Of a DNA stretch of 46,893 bases, positions 1 to 9,144 are shown piece after piece. Below the pieces are notes generated by a model, which had not been told where the DNA came from, did no database searches, and was given only the letters and a program-made list of their open reading frames with translations. The position numbers and the translations under genes are program-made. Numbering within the stretch: the first letter of the stretch is position 1; each line of letters begins with the position of its first letter. The stretch is from Acidobacteriaceae bacterium. Lineage in GTDB: Bacteria > Acidobacteriota > Terriglobia > Terriglobales > Acidobacteriaceae. The stretch is taken from contig PKXQ01000056.1 in assembly GCA_003132405.1 (NCBI GenBank), positions 1-46,893 on the forward strand, given 5' to 3'.

Positions 1-596
1 CGAGTCCTACCGCCGCCACCAGTACTTTCAAGCACTTGCAGAATATCCGGCGGATCCTCCATTTCGGTTTGTTGCGCGGGGGTTGCGGATTTTTGCTTGG
101 TCGTTTCTGTCGCCTCTACCGGGCCTCGTCAAGCGTGTCTACGAAGCGAACATGGGCACGGGGAATCAGGTGGCCGTAAATGTCGACTGTGACCTGAATG
201 GAACTGTGCCCCATTTGCTCCTCTCACGTAGACAATCGAGGCTCCGTTTTGGAGGAGTAGCGATCCGAAAGTGTGACGGAGATCGTGCAGGCGAATCTTG
301 CGGATGCAGCCTTGGCCAAAAAAGGGGAGGAATACGCGACGGTAGAGGTTATCGGGGTCGAGGATTGCCCCTTCCGGTGACCGAAAGACGAGTTCGTCGG
401 AGATGTCGTTCTTGCCTTTCAGGTAAGCCTCCAACAGACGCTTGTCTCGAAGTTCGAAGAGCACCCATCGCAGCTCGGCTGCCGTGGATTTGCTGAAGAA
501 GGTCGGCGTTGCAGAAACGCTCGAACCGGCACGGCTCGTGAGCATCGCCAAACTGCAATACTTGTTGTCTCGACTTCCACACACGACGCACGACAT
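1..596 (-). pseudogene. Tyrosine recombinase (phage integrase) C-terminal remnant, frameshifted
   Basis: The minus strand encodes the C-terminal half of a tyrosine recombinase. The segment up to about position 230 carries the HxLRHTF box (LHDLRHTFGSLLLQNGAS), which holds the catalytic His and Arg. One base too many near 228-232 (TACGTGAGAGGAGCAAATGG) then shifts the frame. The next frame gives EQMGHSSIQVTVDIYGHLIP, the second His box and the nucleophile Tyr. A second frame change near 115-122 leads into a tail still open at position 1. The N-terminal SAM-like domain and the first catalytic Arg are missing, and homology fades above about 500. This is a dead or degraded integrase. The frame breaks could be sequence errors, but the missing 5' half argues for a true remnant. 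Confidence 0.8.
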
Positions 597-759
597 GGAA
601 GTTAGTGTTTTCGTAGTCGGCCCGGGTCGGGCGGGTACAAAATGGAGGTTTCGGATTCAGAAAATCCGCTGCTGTCAGACGATGAAGACATCAACGATGA
701 TGCCTCGCTGGAAACGAAGGTTACGTTTACGGCGAGCCTGGATCGCCTAACATGTGGTG
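597..759. other. Intergenic spacer, no gene seen
   Basis: This stretch lies between the integrase remnant and the end of the histidine kinase gene. I see no convincing ORF or strong hairpin in it. Confidence 0.5.
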
Positions 760-2214
760 TCAGGTTTGCGTTTCTTTCGCCGGAACAACCGATTCCGCAC
801 GTATATCCACAGTTCCCGAGTTCGTTTGCAGTGGGACAGAGACAATAAATGACGATCCGTTGTCGATCGAGCTTTGAACGGCAATCGATCCGCGATGCTG
901 CTGCACGATCCATTCGGCAATGGCGAGGCCAATGCCAGATCCGCCAAGCTCACGGCTTCTTGCCTTATCTACACGGTAAAAGCGCTCGAAGATCTTGCTC
1001 TGATCTTCCTCCGCAATCCCGATTCCCGAATCGCGCACGGTAAGGACGGCCGTTTCGCTTCGGACTTGCAGGAGTAACTCAACGACTCCTGGGGGCGGCG
1101 TGTACTTGACAGCGTTGTCGAGCAGGATGGCGAGCAATTGTTGCACGGCCCTGCGGTCCGCCAAAACCGGCATGTCGTAATCCGCGATTGTTTGTTTGAA
1201 TTGCAGATTACGGGAGTGCACCAGTCGATGCCATTCATCCGCGGTTTCGGCAATCACTGAACGCAGGTCAAGAAGCCTGAGGCACAAGTTCTCACGCCCA
1301 GAATCGGCGCGGGCGAGCGACAGCAACTCTTCGACCAGCGACGACGTCCTCTCCGCCTCAAGCAGGACGTGACGAAGCGCTTCGCGATATTCCTCAGTGC
1401 CTCTCGGCTTGCGGAGCGCAATTTCCGCTTCGGTGCGAATCAGCGAGATGGGCGTTCGTAACTCGTGCGAAGCGTCTGCGGTGAACTGGGTGACGCGAAG
1501 AAAAGCGCTTTCAATGCGCCCCAACATCTCATTCAGGGTGTCTGACAATCGCTGGAGTTCGTCTCCCGTGGTTAGTTTTTCCAAACGGTTGCTTAGGTTG
1601 TTGCCGCTGATGTTTCTAGCGGTCCGTGTAAGCGCATCCACCGGAGATAAAGCCTTGCGGCTAAGCCAGTGTCCTCCGGTGGCGGCGGCCAAACATAGCA
1701 GCGGAGCCAGCATCAGGAGATAACGTCGAAACAGAGATAGCGTCGCGATCAGCTGATCGATCGGAATTCCCGTCTGCACGAAGTAGGCGTGGCTGTTCGC
1801 GTAAATCTTGTCGGTGATGAAGCGAAAAGGCTCGTTTCCGATCTGGCTGTTGTGAAACAAACGACCTTTGAAGGCTGCGGGCGTCAGCGGTGGAAATTTA
1901 ATTTGTTCGAGCGTGGGCGCACGGAAGATCCAGTCGCCGTTCTCGTCGAAGATTTGCAAAAAGTCGCCGGAGTGCTCCAGAGCATAGGATTCGGAGGCTT
2001 CTTCGCGAAGCTTGATCACGGTCAAATTTTTTTTCTTTTGCGATTTCAGGAAATTGGTCAGGTCCTCGACCTGGGCGGTCAAAGTGTCATCGGCGATATG
2101 GTAGAGGTGCCGGCGAAGCAGCAGCCACATGCCTACGCCAAAACATAGCTGGGCAACCGCAAAAATTATCAGATACCACAAAGTAAGGCGCGCGCCAATG
2201 GAGAGTTTTCTCAT
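760..2214 (-). CDS. Sensor histidine kinase, CusS/heavy-metal-sensor type
   Basis: Membrane-bound sensor kinase of 484 residues that would phosphorylate the regulator encoded just upstream. It has a transmembrane helix at about 12-33, a periplasmic sensor domain to about 158, a second helix at about 162-182 and a HAMP linker to about 236. The HisKA H-box is ASHELRTP with phospho-acceptor His250. The ATPase core has the N-box Asn367, the G1 box DSGIGI (395-400) and the G2 box GGSGIGL (424-430). All catalytic boxes are present, so it should be active. The start codon overlaps the stop of the response regulator gene by 4 bases (ATGA), so the two are translationally coupled. The architecture resembles heavy-metal sensor kinases, but the ligand cannot be read from sequence. 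Confidence 0.93.
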   Translation of the reverse strand: MRKLSIGARLTLWYLIIFAVAQLCFGVGMWLLLRRHLYHIADDTLTAQVEDLTNFLKSQKKKNLTVIKLREEASESYALEHSGDFLQIFDENGDWIFRAPTLEQIKFPPLTPAAFKGRLFHNSQIGNEPFRFITDKIYANSHAYFVQTGIPIDQLIATLSLFRRYLLMLAPLLCLAAATGGHWLSRKALSPVDALTRTARNISGNNLSNRLEKLTTGDELQRLSDTLNEMLGRIESAFLRVTQFTADASHELRTPISLIRTEAEIALRKPRGTEEYREALRHVLLEAERTSSLVEELLSLARADSGRENLCLRLLDLRSVIAETADEWHRLVHSRNLQFKQTIADYDMPVLADRRAVQQLLAILLDNAVKYTPPPGVVELLLQVRSETAVLTVRDSGIGIAEEDQSKIFERFYRVDKARSRELGGSGIGLAIAEWIVQQHRGSIAVQSSIDNGSSFIVSVPLQTNSGTVDIRAESVVPAKETQT

Positions 2215-2909
2215 GCCTGGTGATCCGAACGAACGACATACCCAACACCCCGCACGGTATGAATTAATTTTCGGCGCTCGCTGTGGTTGTCATCGTCAAT
2301 GTTGCTGTTGCAATCGACCTTGTGTCGCAGCAGGCGGACGAAAGCATCGAGTGTATTGCTCCCCATTTCGCGCCCGGATGATGCGATCAGGATTTCCCGC
2401 GAGACTACCTTTCCGGCATCGCGCATGAGCCGCTCCAGCAGACTATATTCGGTGCGCGTCAGGCTTATGCGCACTCCGCCGCGGCTCACCTTCCGGGTAG
2501 CAACGTCCAGCAACAAACCGCCCGCCCGGAGCTGCGTCGTCCGCGGAGCAATCGCAGCTCTGCGCACTGCGCGCAGCCGCAGCAGCAACTCCTCGAATGA
2601 AAACGGTTTGGTCATGTAGTCATCGGCGCCAAGGTCCAGGCCATTCACGATGTCGGGAACCGAGTCTTTCGCGGTGAGCATCAACAGGGGCGTAACATTA
2701 TTTTCACTACGCATTTGTCGAGCGAGTTCAAATCCGTCCATCTTGGGCATCATCACATCGAGAATCACAACATCGAAATTGTTGTTTCGAACCATCTGTA
2801 ACCCGGCGCTGCCATCAACTGCGCAAGCAACGCTGTGACCATCTTCACTCAGACCCCTGTGAAGGAGCTCCAGCATTCGCCGTTCATCTTCGACAACCAG
2901 CAATTTCAT
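2211..2909 (-). CDS. OmpR/PhoB-family response regulator
   Basis: Two-domain DNA-binding response regulator of 232 residues from the chosen start (MKLLVVEDERRM). The receiver domain has the acidic pocket at E7-D8, phospho-acceptor Asp51 (VVILDVMMPKMDG), Thr79 and Lys101. A winged-helix trans_reg_C domain follows from about 130 to 225 and ends with the typical HTVRGVGYVVR. An alternative in-frame start at 2969 would add 20 basic residues that lie outside the receiver fold, so 2909 is preferred. The gene is divergent from the TonB-dependent transporter gene and shares its upstream region, which contains TTAAC-like repeats. I infer that it regulates that transporter operon and possibly itself. 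Confidence 0.93.
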   Translation of the reverse strand: MKLLVVEDERRMLELLHRGLSEDGHSVACAVDGSAGLQMVRNNNFDVVILDVMMPKMDGFELARQMRSENNVTPLLMLTAKDSVPDIVNGLDLGADDYMTKPFSFEELLLRLRAVRRAAIAPRTTQLRAGGLLLDVATRKVSRGGVRISLTRTEYSLLERLMRDAGKVVSREILIASSGREMGSNTLDAFVRLLRHKVDCNSNIDDDNHSERRKLIHTVRGVGYVVRSDHQA

Positions 2910-2997
2910 AGAACGAGCCTGTCGTTTGCGCTTTTGGTAAGCGCGCCGAAGATAGAGTAAACGGGACATCTCCCGGAGAATACTGTCTGAAAAAGTA

Positions 2998-3025
2998 TTA
3001 ACCGTCCTTTAATAACACCGTTACA
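2998..3025. promoter_or_regulatory. Candidate OmpR-type operator, tandem TTAAC-like repeats
   Basis: Three related pentamers, TTAAC (2998), TTAAT (3009) and TTACA (3021), are spaced 11 and 12 bases apart. That is about one helical turn, the geometry used by OmpR/PhoB/PhoP-type regulators. They lie between the divergent response regulator and transporter genes. The regulatory role is inferred. Confidence 0.35.
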
Positions 3026-3167
3026 GCACCTTCTTAGAATCGGTAGTCAATTTAACCGGCTGCAATTTCTGTTTCGTAAACGCCGCAGTTTGTTGCGCGG
3101 GTTGCGTTCTTGCGGGCACATTCTCAGGCCTCACGGTCTTGAGGTGATCACTAAGGAGCTGAATTTT

Positions 3168-6100
3168 ATGAAGGCAAAGCCCTCCCTCTCAACTCTCTCT
3201 CTTTTTACAAAAAGTGCTGTTGCGGTCATCTTCGCGCTCATCTTCGGGGCAGCGGCGTTTGCGCAAATCGATCGCGCAGAGCTTGAAGGCACGGTGACCG
3301 ATCCGTCGGGAGCCGCGGTTGCCGGGGCGAGTGTGAAGATCGTAACCGCCGACACCGGCCTCACCGCCACCCAGTCGTCAAATACTGTCGGCTACTACCG
3401 CTTCCCAGGCCTCGCCATCGGCCGCTACTCGGTGACAGTTTCGAGCAGCGGCTTTAAGACTACCGTGATTCAGAATGTCATTCTGGAAGTGGGAGAGACG
3501 CACACCCAGGACATCAAGCTTCCGGTTGGAGCGGTGACTGAAAAGGTTGAGGTCAACGCTTCCAATGAACTGACCAACCGCACTTCGGCCGAGGCAGGCA
3601 CCGTGATTCGGCCGGATCAACTTGAAGATCTTGCGAACAATGGACGCGACTGGACCACCTTATCGTTGCTGGCGCCGTTTGCCCAGGACGACGGCGGTGG
3701 CGACCAGAGGACAATCCGTTTTGCGGGGCGGGCGCGCGATGACAACAACTTCTCGATCGACGGTGTCGATGCGGGCGGCATTCAGGAACAGGCACAGAAG
3801 TCGACGACGCGTCTGCAGATCTCAGAGGACGCTATCGAAGAGTATCGGGTCGACAGCGCGCTGTATGACGTGGAGTATGGAACGCAAGCGGGCGGCCAGA
3901 TCGACGCCGAAACCAAGTCCGGCACGAACAATCTCCACGGCACGGTCTATGGTTATCTCAGAAATTCCTATTTCGACGCGCGCAGTTTCCTGGATTTCGA
4001 CATAAACGGCAACGCCGCAATCTCCCCATTCCGGATGGGGCAATATGGGATGTCGCTCGGCGGGCCGATTGTAAAGAACAAGACATTTTTCTTCATTAAC
4101 TATGAAGGAATTCGCCAATTGCAGTTCAATGGCCAGCAAATGATTGTGCCCGCCGGAATCTGCTGCGCCAATTTTTCCGAACTGCTACCTCAGAACGAGC
4201 CCACCGAGCCTTACCAAAAGTACGTTCTGGATCAGGCGCAGAGCCTTGGCATCGGACCCACGATGTGCCAGATCATGGGGGCATTTCCCTGGCGCGCCTC
4301 GGTCGGTTCGATCGATGGCTGCACGCCACGCTTCGTCATTCCCGATGGGAGTTTCCAGTGGCAAGGCAATGTCGCCACAAATCCGAATCCGAACGAGGAT
4401 TTGCTCACCGTCGGCAGGCAAACGACTATCCACGAAGATACCTGGCTCGTACGGATTGACCAGAAGATCAGCGACAAAACCCTGCTTTATGGCCGCGCCC
4501 AGCGCGACATCAGCATTTGGCATGCGCCGGCTACGAACCCAACGGTACCCGGGGATAACCAGTCAACCATCAATCATCCGGCAAATTACATGCTGGCGTT
4601 GCAGCACACATTCAGTCCCACCGTATTCAACGAAGCGAAGCTCTATATCAATCGATCGCCATTTCACAACCCCGGGGGAAGCGCATTACCGTTTAATGTC
4701 ACCACTAACGATTTCGTCACGCTCAACAACACCAGCGCCGATGTCGAGGTCGGCACAACCTACGGCGGAATTGACAATCTGACCTGGGTTCATGGGCGGC
4801 ACGCGTTCAAGGCGGGTATGGAAATCCGCCGCGTCCGCCTCAATCAGGGGCAAACTTCGAACAACGTGCTCACCTTCGGCGACGACTACTCGCTCGCGAC
4901 AGCAGCTTTGAGCAGCATCGATTACATCGCCCCGTGGTGCTGTCACCGGCTGCGCCGGACTTTCTACATGCCGTATTTTCAGGACGAATTTAAGGTCACG
5001 CCAACGTTCACATTCACGGCTGGCGTTCGCTGGGATTATTACGGCGTTGCCACGGAGGCGACGAATCGAACTACAGTGTTCGACCTGAATGAGTTTCATG
5101 GTGTCTGTCTGGGATCGGGTTCCTACAACGTGGCACCTAGTCCAGGCCCGATCAACACCGCACCGTGTCCCAAAAATCCGGCTTTATATAACGCAAGCCA
5201 CCGCAACTTTGATCCGAGGCTTTCTCTCGCCTGGGCGCCTGAAAAGTATCACGGGAAGACCGTGTTTCGAGCGGGATATGGCATCTATCACGGCGCAGCG
5301 CAAAATGACGACTTGAACGCGGGGCTGGAGAGTGACACGTTTCGCATCCTCGTGAATTCTTTTAATAACGAAACCTTGCAACCCGCCTGGGCGCAACAGG
5401 ACCCGGATCTCTCCGGTATTCCTAGTACATCGAAACAAGCGAACCACCCGCGGGCGTTACAGCGAGAGGGCCGCCGCGATCTGTATGTGGAAACATGGGG
5501 GCTGACGGTGGAGCATCAACTGCCGGCCAATTTCCTGTTCTCGTTGCAATATATCGGCAGCCGCGGCGTGCATCTCTTCTCGCGCGGGGCTGTGAATTTG
5601 TGCACCGAGCCGGTCACGTACAACCCAGTGGACACCGATTGCTTTCGAACTTTAGACCCGTACTATCCGAACGGCAATCCCTTCGGCTCGGTCGACTACA
5701 AAAGCGATATTGGAGCCAGCACCTATCACGCGCTGGGAGTATCTCTTGAACGGCGTCTCACAAACGGCTTGTCCTTCCAGTCACGCTATACCTGGTCGCA
5801 TTCCATTAACGACGGATCGGTTGGCGGAGGCGAATCCACCGGTCCAGAAAATGTGAATTGCCTTGAATGCGATAAGGGTCCCAGCGTCTATGACGTTCGG
5901 AACAATATTGCAGTTAACACTGAATACGAGCTTCCATTCGGGCCGGGCAAACCGTATGCGAACTATACCGGTGCACTCGGCAAAATCATCGGCGGATGGA
6001 GCCTGAGCAGCATTGGCCTGTGGCATACCGGGCACCCGTTGACGGTGCAGATGGATCTGAGCGGCACAATCGATCCCACCATATTCCCGAATTCTCCGTT

Positions 6101-6635
6101 CGCGCAAAACGGGCTTACGTACAATTATTTCCTTCCAGACGGCAACGACCAGACCAACCAGCGACCCGACATAATTCCGGGTGTACCGGTGATGTTGTCC
6201 CACCCTCACCCAGCCGGTCCAAACGGTGGTGGCTCACCGCTGGTCAACGCGGCCGCGTTTCAAGCGCCGCCTCTCGATGCGAACGGGAATTTCACGCGAT
6301 TCGGGAACGAGCCAAACGGCGTCATTCGCGCTCCGAATACCTGGCAGATCGACCTGGCGCTTACGAAAAGGACAAAACTCACAGAACGATTGTCGATGGA
6401 GTTCGCGGTGCAGGCATTCAATATCTTTAATCACGTGCAGCTAGCCGACCCCTTGGATCTGACGTTGGCATATGCTCCTACCCAAACGAATCTGCAGAAC
6501 TTAACAGCTAAAGGGGATTTCGGCCTCATCGATTCGTCGGTAAACTTCAACAGCAACAATGACAATGCCGCCCCCGGGAACACGGGAACCGGCACGCCGC
6601 GGCAACTGCAGTTCATGTTTCGGCTTACGTTCTAG
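3168..6635 (+). CDS. TonB-dependent transporter, Oar-like with carboxypeptidase-regulatory domain
   Basis: Large outer-membrane protein of 1155 residues. The start at 3168 follows a good ribosome site (AAGGAG, 9 bases upstream); an upstream in-frame start at 3090 has no such site. A signal peptide ends near ALIFGAAAFAQ. Next is a carboxypeptidase-regulatory-like (SusC/Oar-type) domain at about 35-120 (ELEGTVTDPSGAAVAGASV). A plug region follows (RFAGRARDDNNFSIDGVDAG), then a long beta-barrel with many aromatic strand ends and the terminal motif QLQFMFRLTF, whose final Phe is typical of outer-membrane insertion. Proteins of this kind are strongly expanded in Acidobacteriota and are thought to take up oligosaccharides, peptides or siderophore-like compounds. 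The substrate is unknown. The divergent two-component system is a plausible regulator. Confidence 0.93.
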   Translation: MKAKPSLSTLSLFTKSAVAVIFALIFGAAAFAQIDRAELEGTVTDPSGAAVAGASVKIVTADTGLTATQSSNTVGYYRFPGLAIGRYSVTVSSSGFKTTVIQNVILEVGETHTQDIKLPVGAVTEKVEVNASNELTNRTSAEAGTVIRPDQLEDLANNGRDWTTLSLLAPFAQDDGGGDQRTIRFAGRARDDNNFSIDGVDAGGIQEQAQKSTTRLQISEDAIEEYRVDSALYDVEYGTQAGGQIDAETKSGTNNLHGTVYGYLRNSYFDARSFLDFDINGNAAISPFRMGQYGMSLGGPIVKNKTFFFINYEGIRQLQFNGQQMIVPAGICCANFSELLPQNEPTEPYQKYVLDQAQSLGIGPTMCQIMGAFPWRASVGSIDGCTPRFVIPDGSFQWQGNVATNPNPNEDLLTVGRQTTIHEDTWLVRIDQKISDKTLLYGRAQRDISIWHAPATNPTVPGDNQSTINHPANYMLALQHTFSPTVFNEAKLYINRSPFHNPGGSALPFNVTTNDFVTLNNTSADVEVGTTYGGIDNLTWVHGRHAFKAGMEIRRVRLNQGQTSNNVLTFGDDYSLATAALSSIDYIAPWCCHRLRRTFYMPYFQDEFKVTPTFTFTAGVRWDYYGVATEATNRTTVFDLNEFHGVCLGSGSYNVAPSPGPINTAPCPKNPALYNASHRNFDPRLSLAWAPEKYHGKTVFRAGYGIYHGAAQNDDLNAGLESDTFRILVNSFNNETLQPAWAQQDPDLSGIPSTSKQANHPRALQREGRRDLYVETWGLTVEHQLPANFLFSLQYIGSRGVHLFSRGAVNLCTEPVTYNPVDTDCFRTLDPYYPNGNPFGSVDYKSDIGASTYHALGVSLERRLTNGLSFQSRYTWSHSINDGSVGGGESTGPENVNCLECDKGPSVYDVRNNIAVNTEYELPFGPGKPYANYTGALGKIIGGWSLSSIGLWHTGHPLTVQMDLSGTIDPTIFPNSPFAQNGLTYNYFLPDGNDQTNQRPDIIPGVPVMLSHPHPAGPNGGGSPLVNAAAFQAPPLDANGNFTRFGNEPNGVIRAPNTWQIDLALTKRTKLTERLSMEFAVQAFNIFNHVQLADPLDLTLAYAPTQTNLQNLTAKGDFGLIDSSVNFNSNNDNAAPGNTGTGTPRQLQFMFRLTF

Positions 6636-6641
6636 TTCGCA

Positions 6642-6670
6642 ATGAGGCGGGCTCACGCGGCCCGCCTCAT
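6642..6670 (+). terminator. Strong hairpin after the TonB-dependent transporter gene
   Basis: A perfect 11-base inverted repeat (ATGAGGCGGGC / GCCCGCCTCAT) with a 7-base loop lies just after the transporter stop codon. There is no clear T-run, so it may act as a 3' stabiliser or attenuator between this gene and the next rather than as a classical intrinsic terminator. Confidence 0.6.
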
Positions 6671-6728
6671 GCGGCCTCTTGTCACTAATGAAGTCTGAAT
6701 ATTTGAAGCCATATTTCTGGAGGAGCCC

Positions 6729-7688
6729 TTGAGAACCCTAGCAAGTGTTGTCCTGTTATTGAGCTTTCTCGCCACTTCCGCACAGGCGGCCGACAGCTAT
6801 CACATCACCAAGAAAATTCCGGTGCCCGGCCAAGGCAGTTGGGACTACCTCGCCGTCGATGAAGGCGCGCGGCGCTTGTACGTTTCTCACGGAACTCAGG
6901 TAGAAGTGCTCGATGTCGATTCGGGAGCGATCGTCGGAAAGATCGCGAATACTCCCGGTGTGCACGGAATCGCCATTGCTCCAGAGTTAGGACGCGGATT
7001 CGTGAGTGATGGGCAGTCATCCGCGGTCACGATTTTTGACTTAAAAACACTGAAGACGATCGCCGAAGTCGCGGTTGGCAAGAAACCCGACGCCATTATT
7101 TATGACCCTGCTACGTCGAGAGTTTTCGCATTCAATGGCGACAGCGACAGTGCTACGGCAATTCAGGCAACGGACGGAAAGGTCGCGGGAACAGTTGATC
7201 TCGGCGGGGGGCCGGAGTATGCCGTGGCTGACGGTTCCGGGTATGTCTACAATAATCTGGAAGACGCGAGCGTCGTCCTTAAGATTAATGCGCGCACGTT
7301 GAAAGTTGAGCAGCGCTGGCAGACTGCTCCTTGCACTTCGCCATCGAGCATAGCGATGGATCGGGCGAATCGCAGGTTGTTCATCGGATGCCGCAGCAAG
7401 GTTATGGCGGTAATGAATGCCGATACAGGACAGGTGATCACGACGCTTGCTATTGGCGACCATGTGGATGCGACCGCGTTCGATCCTTCGTCCCGGCTGA
7501 TTTTCAATTCCAATGGGGAAGGCACGATCACGGTGATTCATCAGGACAGTCCAGACAAATATTCGGTCGTCGAAAATGTGAAGACTCTGCCCAAAGCGAA
7601 AACTATGGCGCTCGATCCAAAGACGCATCAACTCTTTTTATCCACCGCGGAAGCGGGGCAATTTGAAGTGCTGGTGGTGGGCAACTAG
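6729..7688 (+). CDS. Secreted YncE-like (YVTN) beta-propeller protein
   Basis: Protein of 319 residues with a signal peptide (LLLSFLATSAQAAD). The rest is built of repeated four-stranded blades, such as RRLYVSHGTQVEVLDVDSG and GRGFVSDGQSSAVTIFDL. This is the pattern of YVTN/YncE-type seven-bladed propellers, which are usually periplasmic or extracellular binding modules. It starts with TTG behind a purine-rich ribosome site (GGAGGAG). No catalytic residues are recognisable. It lies 93 bases after the transporter gene and abuts the following phosphoesterase gene, so an accessory role to that transport system is plausible but not shown. Confidence 0.85.
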   Translation: MRTLASVVLLLSFLATSAQAADSYHITKKIPVPGQGSWDYLAVDEGARRLYVSHGTQVEVLDVDSGAIVGKIANTPGVHGIAIAPELGRGFVSDGQSSAVTIFDLKTLKTIAEVAVGKKPDAIIYDPATSRVFAFNGDSDSATAIQATDGKVAGTVDLGGGPEYAVADGSGYVYNNLEDASVVLKINARTLKVEQRWQTAPCTSPSSIAMDRANRRLFIGCRSKVMAVMNADTGQVITTLAIGDHVDATAFDPSSRLIFNSNGEGTITVIHQDSPDKYSVVENVKTLPKAKTMALDPKTHQLFLSTAEAGQFEVLVVGN

Positions 7689-8684
7689 ATGAGACAACTA
7701 CAAAGATTGCCGGTCGTGATTCTTTTTCTAGCTTGCGTTGCATGCTCGCGTTCACACTCGCAAGCGCAGCTGCAAAACCAGCCAGTAGAGCTGCAATTGC
7801 AGGTAAGCGCCTCCTTCCACTTCGTCGTCTATGGAGATTCGCGCTTCCATGATCCCAAAGATACGGAGGCGGCGAATCCGCTGGTGCGCCGCGAATTGGT
7901 GCAGGCCATTGCCGAAACCAATCCTTCGTTCGTAGCCCTCACTGGGGACATCGTCTACAACGGCTATGACAAGGACGATTGGAAGATCTGGGACAGTGAG
8001 ACAGCGGTGTGGCGCGCGAACAAGCTCCCGGTTTACCCTGCGCTTGGCAACCACGATCTCCATGGCGACGAAAAAGTTGCGTTGGCTAATTATTTTGAAC
8101 GCTTCCCTGATCTGAAGGACAGCCGCTACTATTCTGTTCGAGCTGCCAATACGCTGCTGCTGGTGCTGGACAGTGCGGAGGACGAAATCTCGGGGCCGCA
8201 AGGGCAATGGCTCACGCAGAAATTGGATCATCTCCCCGCCGATGTTGATTTTGTTTTCATGGTTTTTCACCATCCTCCCTACACTAGTTCGTCGGACGCG
8301 AAGATGTTTGGTGGCGGACACTCGGCGCGCACGCAGGAGCAGGCGTTAGCCAAGATTATTGAAGCGCGGCAGCAAAACCTTCGCGCACGCATTGTGGTTT
8401 TTTCCGGACACGTCCACAACTACGAACGCCACGAGCACGGTGGCGTTACCTACTTCGTGAGCGGCGGCGCGGGGGCGCACGCGTACCCGATTGAACGAGC
8501 TAAGGGCGATCCGTTCCAGAGCAAGGAAGTGAATTACCACTACGTGGTGGTCGAGGTCGATCACGGCAGCCTGAAGATCACCATGCACCGCATCGACCTG
8601 ACCAGCGGAAGCCCCGTCTGGACGGAACCTGACTCGGTCACGATTTCGGTGCCAGCGGCAAAGGCCGCGGCACAGGGAAATTAG
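7689..8684 (+). CDS. Secreted calcineurin-like metallophosphoesterase
   Basis: Protein of 331 residues with an N-terminal export signal (VVILFLACVACS) that may be a lipoprotein signal. Metal-binding motifs of the calcineurin-like family appear in order: GDSRFHD (about 50-56), LTGDIV (about 79-84), GNHDLHG (about 115-121), FHHPP (about 195-199) and SGHVHNYER (about 237-245). This layout matches purple-acid-phosphatase-like and 3',5'-cyclic-nucleotide phosphodiesterase-like enzymes. It would hydrolyse phosphate esters outside the cytoplasm; the substrate is unknown. The ATG follows the previous stop codon with no gap, so the two genes are probably co-translated. Confidence 0.9.
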   Translation: MRQLQRLPVVILFLACVACSRSHSQAQLQNQPVELQLQVSASFHFVVYGDSRFHDPKDTEAANPLVRRELVQAIAETNPSFVALTGDIVYNGYDKDDWKIWDSETAVWRANKLPVYPALGNHDLHGDEKVALANYFERFPDLKDSRYYSVRAANTLLLVLDSAEDEISGPQGQWLTQKLDHLPADVDFVFMVFHHPPYTSSSDAKMFGGGHSARTQEQALAKIIEARQQNLRARIVVFSGHVHNYERHEHGGVTYFVSGGAGAHAYPIERAKGDPFQSKEVNYHYVVVEVDHGSLKITMHRIDLTSGSPVWTEPDSVTISVPAAKAAAQGN

Positions 8685-8718
8685 AGTTTCAGCGGGAGAT
8701 CGTCCCATACTCCGACCA

Positions 8719-8943
8719 TGATCTTTACTCGTCTTCGTAGGCGAGGCGCCTCACAGCGGCCAAGGTCACATTGATCGTGGATGGTGCGGGGTTTTTCTGT
8801 TCGAGAAAGAACCGGTAGCGAAAGACAAAAGTTCGGTTGAATGCAAAGAGGCGGTTCGGAGCAATACCGTCGATGGCACGACCTATGATTGTTCCGAGTT
8901 CGCTGCGCAGAGCGAGCGGAGACAAGAACCTGATGGCCGGCAA
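8719..8943 (-). pseudogene. Tyrosine recombinase N-terminal remnant
   Basis: The minus strand encodes a fragment with the core-binding (SAM-like) domain pattern of tyrosine recombinases: FNRTFVFRYRFFLEQ, then STINVTLAAVRRLAYE. It stops directly after that helix (YEDE then TAA). The catalytic domain is missing, and upstream sequence shows no continuation. It differs from the fragment at 1-596 and does not seem to be its missing half. A relic of another mobile element is the simplest reading. Confidence 0.7.
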
Positions 8944-9144
8944 TGTGGAAGTAATCCCGTTTTACGCGAGCCCTGAGAAAATGATTTCGCTAGCGCAAGG
9001 TTGTAGGCGGCGCCTGAAAACTTTAATGAGCGAAATCGCGATTCTTCGCCAACTATCAATCCTTACTGCACTACTTCACGAAGGCGGCTCTTCTACATTT
9101 GGCTGGGAAGGCACTACCGAAAATACCTCGAACTGAAAAACCAC
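8944..9144. other. Intergenic spacer between integrase remnant and protease
   Basis: No gene, tRNA or strong repeat seen. It lies downstream of the S53 protease and upstream of the integrase fragment, both on the minus strand. Confidence 0.4.

Noticed and set aside
65..3101. Shared 14-mer GTTTGTTGCGCGGG near 66 and 3088
   Set aside because: One match of this length is expected by chance in a window of this size; no extended similarity around it.
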